Shown here: positions 6,285-12,234 of the stretch, one piece after another
Layout of the letters: each line of letters starts with the position of its first letter
Numbering within the stretch: the stretch's first letter is position 1
Assembly (NCBI GenBank): GCA_002311455.1
Contig: DCAJ01000033.1
Coordinates: 43,523 to 55,756, forward strand
Length of the DNA: 12,234 bases
DNA from: Anaerolineales bacterium UBA1136
Lineage (GTDB): Bacteria; Chloroflexota; Anaerolineae; Anaerolineales; UBA11657
Reading direction: 5' to 3'
Translations under genes and position numbers: made by a program
The notes under the pieces: model-generated
The model's database searches: none
What the model saw: only the letters and a program-made list of their open reading frames with translations
What the model was told of the DNA's origin: nothing

Positions 6285-7241
6285 TCAGGCACTACATCCA
6301 AATATGGTACCTATTCTCTGTGAAATCAAGTTAGCAGCATCAGGACTTGGTACTCCAGCTAGATGTGGAGTAATTATGAGTTTCTCGGACGATATGTCAA
6401 ACAACGGGTGGTTCTTAGGTAATGGTTCGTATCTAAATACATCTAGTGCAGCCCCTGCTATTTCACCAGATTCAAGTGCATTACACAATGCATCTTCATC
6501 CACCATACGACCTCTAGCTGTATTAATAAAGAAAGCTATCGACTTCATCTGACTAAATGCATCAGCATCAAACTGGTTGTCATTTCCATCCGCACCATCT
6601 TCAAACCGATGATGAAGTGATACAAAGTCGCTTTGTTTCAATAGTTGGGGTAATTCACACCATTGAACCCCTAGGCTGGCTTCCTCACCAGGTGACAAAC
6701 GAGTTCGCTTGTTATAGATGACATTAGCTTGAAAAGCTTGAAGCATACGAGCCACACACTTTCCAATGTACCCTAGTCCTATTAATCCTACTGTGCTGTT
6801 ACAAAGAACTCCAAAGTCTTTCATGCCAATCCAGTTAAAGCCATATTTGGCCTGATCAGTTAGCTCAGGCTCTCCAACTTCCTTTGTCCATGCCCGTCGT
6901 TTAGTCATGTCTTGCACCCACACCATCTTTTTGCTGAGCATGAGCATCAACAGAATTGTATGTTCTGCAACACCTAACAATGCTAAATTATCTATACGAT
7001 AAACAGGAAGGTCAGTATTAGAAATACGAGCTACGCTAGGCTCAAGCACAACAATAGCTTCTAGCTGATCACCCACTTTCTCAATCATAGCTCTATCAAC
7101 ATCTCTGTCTTGGGTCACTATCCCCACACAGTCAGATAGATCTTGAGTCACACCCAAACCTTTTTCCTTTAATTTATCTATGCTCTCCACAACTGATGGG
7201 TGAATATTTGAATCAATTAGGCACAAATTTCTTATTGCCAT
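6285..7241 (-). CDS. D-2-hydroxyacid dehydrogenase (D-isomer specific, NAD(P)-dependent)
   Basis: A 318-residue protein of the D-lactate/phosphoglycerate/hydroxypyruvate reductase family. The coenzyme domain has VGLIGLGYIGK (151-161). The catalytic set is complete: Arg243 in NTARGRMVDEDAL, Glu272 in FRYEPLP and His293 in TPHLAGVPSPDA. The end of the second beta strand reads VIYNKRTR (174-181). The acidic residue that usually selects NAD is missing and basic residues follow, which suggests NADP(H), as in glyoxylate/hydroxypyruvate reductases. It would interconvert a 2-oxo acid and a D-2-hydroxyacid in the cytoplasm. ATG at 7239-7241 overlaps the last 10 bp of the upstream gene and has AAGGAG eight bases upstream, indicating tight translational coupling. 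The amidohydrolase follows after 30 bp. Confidence 0.9.
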   Translation of the reverse strand: MAIRNLCLIDSNIHPSVVESIDKLKEKGLGVTQDLSDCVGIVTQDRDVDRAMIEKVGDQLEAIVVLEPSVARISNTDLPVYRIDNLALLGVAEHTILLMLMLSKKMVWVQDMTKRRAWTKEVGEPELTDQAKYGFNWIGMKDFGVLCNSTVGLIGLGYIGKCVARMLQAFQANVIYNKRTRLSPGEEASLGVQWCELPQLLKQSDFVSLHHRFEDGADGNDNQFDADAFSQMKSIAFFINTARGRMVDEDALCNALESGEIAGAALDVFRYEPLPKNHPLFDISSEKLIITPHLAGVPSPDAANLISQRIGTIFGCSA

Positions 7242-8653
7242 ACTCCTATCTCCTTTAGTGCTCGCGCAGCACCATCAAGATTTTTTAGGTTCATGCTTGA
7301 ATAATTGGGAGAAAAAATTACCCCCGCGCCGCCTGAATTGTACGTAGCAAGAACACTATCATATACGATTTCAGGAGTACACTTAGCTTGATCTTCTACA
7401 GCTCGTGGTGCATCAACACCAATTCCCATATAAACAGGTAATTTGCCTTGCAAAGCATCAACGGTTGCTTTGCATTGTCCGCCTACGTAACTTGTGGCGC
7501 CCATTCCATTAGAAACAAGATCGTCCCATCCAACCTCGTTAATTCCAAGAATTTTGTACATCATGGGAGTAAATTCCTCTGGTGTAAAATCACGCAGAAT
7601 ACTCTTGTGAAAATCTGTCATTTCCTTTACATAAACTTGTCCGGATTGATGCTGGTACACTATTGGTTTCACCCAATCTGCATAATCGACAACTTCTTTC
7701 CAAGGCCATTGTGCTTTTCTAATTGGATTAAAGTGGTTTCTATTCCATACATTCAAACCAAACTCCAGTTTCGGGTCACACCATTTAGTAATTCCATATA
7801 ATTCGCGGTCCAAATCTTTATTTCGTTCTACCCAATGTCTTTCAAGCAATAACAATTCGGGGTGCTCAAAAAGCAATCGTAGAAACTCAATTAATGCTCC
7901 ATCGGCAAATTCCGTGTCAGCTCTAGCCTCTTGAAAGTACCGATAAGCGTTCGAACAAGCTAGTCGTGTACTCTCGACATCTATATTGTGTTGTCGCATG
8001 CTCTGAACACAATGTTTGCAATAACAAGTGGGAGCCATACCAGCTATCAGTCTATCTAGTGGACTCCGCCTTTCATTGCACCACATAATTCCATCAATAT
8101 CATAATTCCTGCAGTGATCCTCAATAATCGAGTGCCACCAAGCTCTATAAGCAGGATTCTCCAAACAAGGCTCCCCACTTATACGTCCTAGATGATCTGT
8201 CTCACAGTACTGTGGGAGATTAGGAATTGGAACACTTTGTGCAGATCCATGACCAGAATACTTAAACAATGGTTCCATAAGCTCCGGAATAACACGCATA
8301 CCCCGCTCTCTTGCACCAGGAATAACCATCTCAAGAATATCTTTACCATGCATACCAATATCTGGAGCACGAAAGTTTTCAATAGAAGTATTGGTGTAGT
8401 ATTCTGGTCTGTAATTAAGGTATGAGCCTCCTTGTATATCTGCTGGCTCAGCTACGCCATGATCTGGCCAACCGTCTATATCCCAGGAAATGCTTCTGCC
8501 AATCTTTAGCCCTAGCCAGCTAATTGTGCCAATCAGAAGGGTATCAATTCCAAAACGTCCTTGTAGGGTGTCTAGCACAGTGTCTACACCTTCGTCCACA
8601 AAACTTACAGGACCTATCTGCATACCCACGACCTTTTGTTTCAAAGTAGTCAT
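7232..8653 (-). CDS. TIM-barrel glycosidase-like protein of unknown specificity
   Basis: A 473-residue soluble protein with no signal peptide or membrane segment. The layout suggests a TIM barrel of the kind seen in hypothetical glycosyl hydrolase families (GHL6-like). An early strand reads DTLLIGTISWLG (38-49), a mid strand MRVIPELMEPLF (119-130), then NPAYRAWWHSIIEDHCRNYD (166-185) followed by IDGIMWCNERRSPLDR (186-201). The next strands are KLEFGLNVWNRNHF (295-308) and ADWVKPIVY (325-333). After the IDGIMW strand comes CYCKHC (Cys210, 212, 215), which recalls the CYC..C motif near the active site of those families. Asp186, Glu194 and Glu125/127 are candidate acid residues. It likely acts on a sugar or glycoside brought into the cell. 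Start 8651-8653 has GAGGTGA seven bases upstream; its stop overlaps the dehydrogenase start. I do not recognise a characterised homologue. Confidence 0.6.
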   Translation of the reverse strand: MTTLKQKVVGMQIGPVSFVDEGVDTVLDTLQGRFGIDTLLIGTISWLGLKIGRSISWDIDGWPDHGVAEPADIQGGSYLNYRPEYYTNTSIENFRAPDIGMHGKDILEMVIPGARERGMRVIPELMEPLFKYSGHGSAQSVPIPNLPQYCETDHLGRISGEPCLENPAYRAWWHSIIEDHCRNYDIDGIMWCNERRSPLDRLIAGMAPTCYCKHCVQSMRQHNIDVESTRLACSNAYRYFQEARADTEFADGALIEFLRLLFEHPELLLLERHWVERNKDLDRELYGITKWCDPKLEFGLNVWNRNHFNPIRKAQWPWKEVVDYADWVKPIVYQHQSGQVYVKEMTDFHKSILRDFTPEEFTPMMYKILGINEVGWDDLVSNGMGATSYVGGQCKATVDALQGKLPVYMGIGVDAPRAVEDQAKCTPEIVYDSVLATYNSGGAGVIFSPNYSSMNLKNLDGAARALKEIGVWQ

Positions 8654-8694
8654 ATTATTAGTTCACCTCATGTCACAAGTACAGCATAACAAAC

Positions 8695-9258
8695 CTAACC
8701 GGCAATAGTAGGTACAGTTTGGGTAACACCCTTAGAATTGGATAAGTAAATAGCTTTAACAATACTTAGAGCATGCAGTCCATCTTGACCCGTAACTCTT
8801 GGTTCGCGATCATTAATGACTGCGCCAACAAAATCTTTTGCCTGCATCTGAAAATTGTAATGTAGTCCAAGTTCAGAGGTATGATTTTCAGAATGCCAAT
8901 ACTTTGTGTGCTCCAGAGAACTGAGTCGTGCCCATTCCCGTGCACGCACAGCAATGATACCTTCACTACCATGCAGATTAGTTTCCCAACACAGCCCTTT
9001 AGTCCCCGTATTATGACTGGCAGAAAGCAATATACCAGTGGTCCCGCTGCTAAACTCGAGCAGGCAGGCACAATTTTTTTCCACCAATACATCATTGTTT
9101 ATACCTCCACAGCGTCCAGTCACTCGTACCACTTCATCCCCTAATAGCCAACAGAGCCTATCCACTGCATGGATAGCGCTATACATCATGACACCTCCCC
9201 CGGACATTTCTGGTATCATAAGCCACTCCGGTAAAGGCTGTCGCTGGGCAGTAATCAT
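8695..9258 (-). pseudogene. Gfo/Idh/MocA oxidoreductase lacking its NAD-binding domain
   Basis: The 187 codons encode only the C-terminal domain of this family. MSGGGVMMYSAIHAVDRLCW (18-37) is the catalytic helix with His30 and Asp33, WLLGDEV follows, and the sheet with ACLLEFSSGTTGILL (64-78) and LHGSEGIIAV (95-104) completes the domain. The Rossmann half, about 150-160 residues with GxGxxG and EKP, is missing. In the same frame upstream there are only four codons before a TAA at 9271-9273, and the first ATG (9256-9258) has no Shine-Dalgarno. The next gene ends at 9288, so a deletion probably joined that gene to the middle of this one. Without the coenzyme domain it cannot be an oxidoreductase alone; it is probably a dead gene, less likely an expressed domain. 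It is only 41 bp before the glycosidase-like gene. Confidence 0.75.
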
Positions 9259-9287
9259 AGTTTCACAATGTTATATTCAGAGTATTG

Positions 9288-9899
9288 CTATTTGACAGAT
9301 AACCAGGTCTCTGAGAACGCCAAACAGCATGATGTAGCTGGTTTCCCGTAAAAATCTTCATCTTTAATATGACCCAGGGGCTTCTTGCCATCAATTAGCA
9401 CATCTACATTGCGAGATGCTTGCAATACTGTACATACAGTATGTGGCCAATCTGAAGAAGGTATTTCCGCATAGAATGGAGAATCGAGAGATTTCCAGCT
9501 TAGTGCTATTTCAATACCTTCGCCCTTCACAGTCTCAGTCCATGACTGACTTGGATCACCTGTAGAGTGAAAATCTTTGGTTTCAATTATTGGCATCGCA
9601 CTATATTCACTAAGCATATCCCTAAAACCCGTGTATCCGATAACTATTTCTTCTTTTAGCCAATTGGCTAGCACCAAGTTGTCGGTCAGACAAATACAAT
9701 AGTCATCTTTTTGATTGAAACCGTCAGCATCAAGATCGCTCAGTAAAAACAGAGCGTGACCATTACCATATTGAGAAGAATAAACAATGCGGAACAAACT
9801 AATGGATGTGACTATATCTCCAGATTCGCCATCAAATAGCCTGATATAGGGATTCTCGCCAGTCCAGATTATATTTTGATCTTTTACTATATTCGACAT
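9288..9899 (-). CDS. Unrecognised 203-residue protein with an EF-hand-like loop
   Basis: I do not recognise a named family. The protein is soluble by appearance, with no signal peptide or membrane helix, and reads as mostly beta strands: IVTSISLFRIVYSS (29-42), HALFLLSDLDADG (48-60), EEIVIGYTGF (83-92), EGIEIALSWKSL (127-138) and NVDVLIDGKK (164-173). Residues 55-66 (DLDADGFNQKDD) have the D.D.DG spacing and a 12th-position acid of an EF-hand or dockerin-type calcium loop, although position 8 is Asn instead of a hydrophobic residue. WTETV (120-124) and LAFSETW (193-199) look like conserved blocks. No clear Shine-Dalgarno precedes ATG 9897-9899. It lies between the aldehyde ferredoxin oxidoreductase gene (92-bp gap) and the truncated Gfo/Idh gene (29-bp gap). 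The function is unknown; codon use and composition look genuine. Confidence 0.65.
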   Translation of the reverse strand: MSNIVKDQNIIWTGENPYIRLFDGESGDIVTSISLFRIVYSSQYGNGHALFLLSDLDADGFNQKDDYCICLTDNLVLANWLKEEIVIGYTGFRDMLSEYSAMPIIETKDFHSTGDPSQSWTETVKGEGIEIALSWKSLDSPFYAEIPSSDWPHTVCTVLQASRNVDVLIDGKKPLGHIKDEDFYGKPATSCCLAFSETWLSVK

Positions 9900-9991
9900 T
9901 TATGATCAGTATTATTTATCAAGGAAAAACCATTCTATTTTTAGTTTTGACTCCGATGATACGACCAACTACAGTGAAATATGAATTACCG

Positions 9992-11707
9992 TTACCAGTC
10001 AAAAATGCTGTCCAGTTCCTCATTAGGAACATCAAAAACTGTATTAAAAGGAGGTAATTTTTCAGTCGTCATCCACTCAGGCAGTCTATTATCTGTAGGA
10101 CCAAAACCAGCAGCAAGATTGAACTCGATCTCCAGCTTTAGGGTAATTTTGCCCAAATCATGTAATACGTTCTCATCCACACCCCATCCATAACGACCAT
10201 TGACCAAATCCATAAGTGAACCTGGAGCACTTGCAAAACCAAATCCGCCAAATAGACAAGCGCCCAAAGTGTCGTAACCAGCCATCTTTATTTGGGCATC
10301 GCGGGATACTTCCACTTGACCTTCCGGAGATAGGTGGTCAATTTCTGCCCTAATGCAATTACCGCAAGTGTGATCAGCACCTTGAGGAGAAGTCGCGTAA
10401 GTCACTCCGTTTCCCTTAATTGCGCGCGGATCATACGCGGACATAGCTTGACCTTTTACAGCTGCAACACGTTTCACGTTTAGAGATTTACCAGTAGCAA
10501 CAACACCATTACCAAGCACCTTTCCCAGGGTTGTGCCTGATCGTATTTCACCAAGCAATTCCATAGCCCGTTCAGCATCACCAAAACTAAGTAAACCGCC
10601 TTCTGCAGCCACCCCCAATGCAGCACCTACTTCAATAGTGTCAAGACCTAAGTCATTAATCTCCCAATTTAATCTAGCAATATCATCTAGATTATCTATA
10701 CCTAGATTAGACCCGACCAATCCTATGGTCTCAAACTCTACTGGCGAGACAATTAATTCGCCAGTAGTACTTGCAAAACAATTTGAACACCTAATAATGC
10801 ATCCTGACATACAAGCGTGTGATGTGTCACTATCACCTCCTCTTTCTAGAAGAAGCTCTCGCATAGTTTCTCCACCAATTGCTTCAACATGTTCAAACTG
10901 ACCTTGAGAAAAATTGCGCGTTGGTAGTGCCCCAAAACCATTACATATCGCAGCCATGGCTGCGGTACCATAATCAGTAAAAGACTTAGTCTGCGGATGA
11001 GCTAGCAATTTCTCAGTGTAATGTTTACGAGCAGCCTTAAATAAAGATGGGCTATCCAAAGGTGGTTTCTCACCATTAGCAGCATCAATAACAATTGCTT
11101 TTATTCTCTTTGCACCCATAACCGCACCTAATCCACCACGTGCACAAATCCGAGAAGCCACACCATCTTTGTCCAAATTCTGTACACCAGCAGAGTACAT
11201 ACCCATTTCACCACCAGGACCAATCAAAGTGATGCCCACTTTGTTGCCGTACCTTTGCATAAGCTTTTCAGAAGCGTCATACACTCCTAAACCAACTATG
11301 TCTTTAGCAGACTCAAATGCCCCGCCTTTATCGTCAATACGCAGAATCTGCCATTGATCAGACCTAGGTTCCCCTTCAAGAATAAAAGCTCTGATACCAA
11401 GATGAGACAATAATAGTCCAGTCGATCCTCCTGCATTACTCTCTTTTATTCCTCCAGTGAGCGGACTCTTGCCACCAAGTGAAATACGATCACATGAAGA
11501 CACTTTATGGCCTACCAGCAGGCCTACTGACCATATCAATTTATTGAAAGGACCCATTGGGTCGCATGCAGCTACATCTTCATCTAGAAGTATTCTAGCT
11601 ATTAGAGCACGTCCACCTAGTTTTCTCCAAGACTGTGGCATTTCATTAACTGATACGGTCTTAGATTGTACGTTTGCTCTCCACACAGAGTCATGCAAGA
11701 TTGTCAT
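9992..11707 (-). CDS. Aldehyde ferredoxin oxidoreductase family protein (tungsten/molybdenum-pterin, 4Fe-4S)
   Basis: A complete 571-residue member of the AOR family, near the usual 600. The N-terminal domain starts with WRANV..KTVSV and LGGRALIARILLDED (30-44). SLGGKSPLTGG (76-86) and LIGPGGEMGMYSAGVQN (161-177) lie in the pterin-binding domain, followed by ARGGLGAVMGAKRIKAIVI (189-207). The 4Fe-4S ligands are Cys299, Cys303 and Cys307 in ACMSGCIIRC, plus Cys484 in LGACLF. An extra Cys310 is present. TSPQGADHTCGN (439-450) is the second pterin region, and the end has the family tail NTVFDVP.EELD. Such enzymes oxidise aldehydes to acids with ferredoxin, or run in reverse. No ferredoxin or tungstate transporter gene is nearby. 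ATG 11705-11707 has AGGTGG eight bases upstream and a promoter candidate close by. The aldehyde substrate is unknown. Confidence 0.93.
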   Translation of the reverse strand: MTILHDSVWRANVQSKTVSVNEMPQSWRKLGGRALIARILLDEDVAACDPMGPFNKLIWSVGLLVGHKVSSCDRISLGGKSPLTGGIKESNAGGSTGLLLSHLGIRAFILEGEPRSDQWQILRIDDKGGAFESAKDIVGLGVYDASEKLMQRYGNKVGITLIGPGGEMGMYSAGVQNLDKDGVASRICARGGLGAVMGAKRIKAIVIDAANGEKPPLDSPSLFKAARKHYTEKLLAHPQTKSFTDYGTAAMAAICNGFGALPTRNFSQGQFEHVEAIGGETMRELLLERGGDSDTSHACMSGCIIRCSNCFASTTGELIVSPVEFETIGLVGSNLGIDNLDDIARLNWEINDLGLDTIEVGAALGVAAEGGLLSFGDAERAMELLGEIRSGTTLGKVLGNGVVATGKSLNVKRVAAVKGQAMSAYDPRAIKGNGVTYATSPQGADHTCGNCIRAEIDHLSPEGQVEVSRDAQIKMAGYDTLGACLFGGFGFASAPGSLMDLVNGRYGWGVDENVLHDLGKITLKLEIEFNLAAGFGPTDNRLPEWMTTEKLPPFNTVFDVPNEELDSIFDW

Positions 11708-11727
11708 GTATACACCACCTGATAAGT

Positions 11728-11757
11728 ATCATATTGGCCGAGACGATTCTATTACAA
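11728..11757 (-). promoter_or_regulatory. Probable promoter of the AOR gene
   Basis: On the minus strand, TTGTAA (11752-11757) and TATGAT (11728-11733) are 18 bp apart. The -10 box ends 20 bases before the AOR ATG, which would leave a leader of roughly 13 bases just containing the AGGTGG ribosome binding site. Good -10, fair -35. Confidence 0.45.
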
Positions 11758-11875
11758 TTCAAGTCAACATTATTATATATGATGACAGTAGTTAGTAAGT
11801 AATATAATTAATTGTCTCTGATGCCAGCAAATAACGAGTATTTACATTTGTTGGTGGATAGTGGTGGGAACTCGC

Positions 11876-11912
11876 GAAAGAAGTGCAATCTAGTGGTGGT
11901 TGCACTTCTTTC
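11876..11912. repeat. Perfect 13-bp inverted repeat with 11-base loop
   Basis: GAAAGAAGTGCAA (11876-11888) and TTGCACTTCTTTC (11900-11912) are exact reverse complements around TCTAGTGGTGG. It is the most stable-looking hairpin in the window and lies about 170 bp upstream of the AOR start. No run of T follows it on either strand, so it is not a standard intrinsic terminator. It may be a leader RNA structure, an mRNA-stabilising hairpin or a regulator site. Confidence 0.6.
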
Positions 11913-11983
11913 ATAGACTGAAAAGAAGGGTACAGAGGAGAAAATAAGGAGATGTTCAGATTCTACTTTAGACAATTAAAGAA

Positions 11984-12013
11984 TGGTTAAACAATGCTTA
12001 AATCTTGGTTAAA
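11984..12013. repeat. Direct repeat TGGTTAAA, 22 bp apart
   Basis: TGGTTAAA occurs at 11984-11991 and 12006-12013, a 22-bp period close to two helical turns. AAACAAT and ATTGTTT arms overlap the same stretch. The spacing suits binding by a regulator dimer, but the sequence is AT-rich and chance cannot be excluded. Confidence 0.3.
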
Positions 12014-12104
12014 TTGTTTGTGCACTAAAGACAGTTGAGCCTGATTGATATTGATGTAGATATGGATTATGTTAAGATTGACACCATCGAATTGTAGCCA
12101 AATT

Positions 12105-12133
12105 TTGTGGAGCCACAATTGCTAGTATAGCAA
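12105..12133. repeat. Two adjacent short palindromes
   Basis: TTGTGG-AG-CCACAA (12105-12118) is followed directly by TTGCTA-GTA-TAGCAA (12119-12133). They lie downstream of the ABC exporter stop and could be part of its 3' end or an operator cluster. Confidence 0.35.
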
Positions 12134-12158
12134 CAAAAACACGCCGATAGATGTGTTT
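12132..12158 (-). terminator. Weak intrinsic terminator candidate of the ABC exporter
   Basis: On the minus strand, AAACAC (12153-12158) begins inside the stop codon and pairs with GTGTTT (12137-12142). The T-rich sequence TTGTTG follows. The stem is short and AT-rich, so this is only a candidate. Confidence 0.3.
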
Positions 12159-12234
12159 AGGTATTGGACGGATTACTGGCCCACTGCATAGTATACAAGT
12201 TATAGTAGCTCCCCTTTGTTGCGAGTAGATCCTG
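12157..12234 (-). CDS. ABC exporter (fused permease/ATPase, MsbA/multidrug type), last 25 residues
   Basis: The minus-strand frame entering from the right edge reads QDLLATKGSYYNLYTMQWAS and ends NPSNT at the TAA at 12157-12159. This matches the C-terminal tail of ABCB-type exporters, (H)EELLA..G.Y..LY..Q, which follows the H-loop of the ATPase domain. The membrane domain and nucleotide-binding motifs lie outside the window. The call rests on a short but characteristic motif. Substrate unknown. Confidence 0.7.
   Translation of the reverse strand, partial: QDLLATKGSYYNLYTMQWASNPSNT

Larger units (their letters stand above)
11708..12156. other. 449-bp non-coding region between AOR and ABC exporter
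   Basis: No open frame in either direction looks like a gene. It holds the AOR promoter candidate, a perfect 13-bp hairpin (11876-11912), a TGGTTAAA direct repeat, a run of short inverted repeats and a possible terminator for the ABC gene. No tRNA or known riboswitch was recognised. Confidence 0.6.

Noticed and set aside
8766..9095. 109-codon minus-strand frame overlapping the truncated Gfo/Idh gene
   Set aside because: It lies in a different frame from the recognisable catalytic domain and has no family motif.
10533..10901. 122-codon plus-strand frame inside the AOR gene
   Set aside because: It is antisense to the AOR coding sequence; its Ser/Pro-rich composition is typical of a shadow frame.
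11861..11912. T-box-like sequence: GGTGGGAAC..CGCG followed by a hairpin on the plus strand
   Set aside because: The match needs a two-base insertion, no Stem I elements are seen upstream, no T-run follows, and there is no plus-strand gene downstream to control.
12072..12234. 53-codon minus-strand frame open to the right edge
   Set aside because: Another frame over the same bases ends in the recognisable C-terminal tail of an ABC exporter; the longer frame has no family features.

Overview
This is an AT-rich bacterial window dominated by one long run of genes on the minus strand, read from the right edge toward about position 1234. The gene set is oxidoreductases, a tungsten-type aldehyde ferredoxin oxidoreductase, an amidohydrolase, PLP aminotransferases, Gfo/Idh/MocA dehydrogenases and a glycosidase-like protein. 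Remnants of an oligopeptide ABC ATPase and an M42 peptidase sit beside it. This mix suits an uncultivated heterotroph living on organic matter, such as a marine Chloroflexota (SAR202-like) or Poribacteria-like lineage. That placement is an inference from gene content; no rRNA or other marker is present.

Left edge (1-416, plus strand): the 3' part of an FkbM-type methyltransferase, convergent with everything else. Positions 417-1233 hold no intact gene. On the minus strand there are decayed pieces: an unidentified coding remnant (about 445-744), the C-terminus of an Opp/Dpp-type ABC ATPase (722-898), and the N-terminal part of an M42 aminopeptidase-like protein (864-1135) that keeps its ribosome binding site but is frameshifted.

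Middle (1234-4936, minus): a DegT/DnrJ/EryC1/StrS aminotransferase, a complete Gfo/Idh/MocA oxidoreductase and a class I aminotransferase. The last has a good sigma70-like promoter in the gap just upstream. The DegT plus Gfo/Idh pair resembles oxidise-then-aminate pairs known in amino sugar and aminocyclitol pathways.

Right-centre (5013-8653, minus): an imidazolonepropionase-like amidohydrolase, a D-2-hydroxyacid dehydrogenase, and a 473-residue TIM-barrel, glycosidase-like protein whose end overlaps the dehydrogenase start by 10 bp. Next are a Gfo/Idh/MocA gene that has lost its NAD-binding half (8695-9258), an unrecognised 203-residue protein with an EF-hand-like loop (9288-9899), and a complete aldehyde ferredoxin oxidoreductase (9992-11707).

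Right edge: a 449-bp non-coding stretch (11708-12156) with a probable promoter, a perfect 13-bp hairpin and other small repeats, then the last 25 residues of an ABC exporter (12157-12234, minus). Taken together, this looks like a catabolic or sugar-modifying cluster being remodelled, with at least three broken genes beside intact ones. No mobile element, CRISPR, tRNA or rRNA was found.
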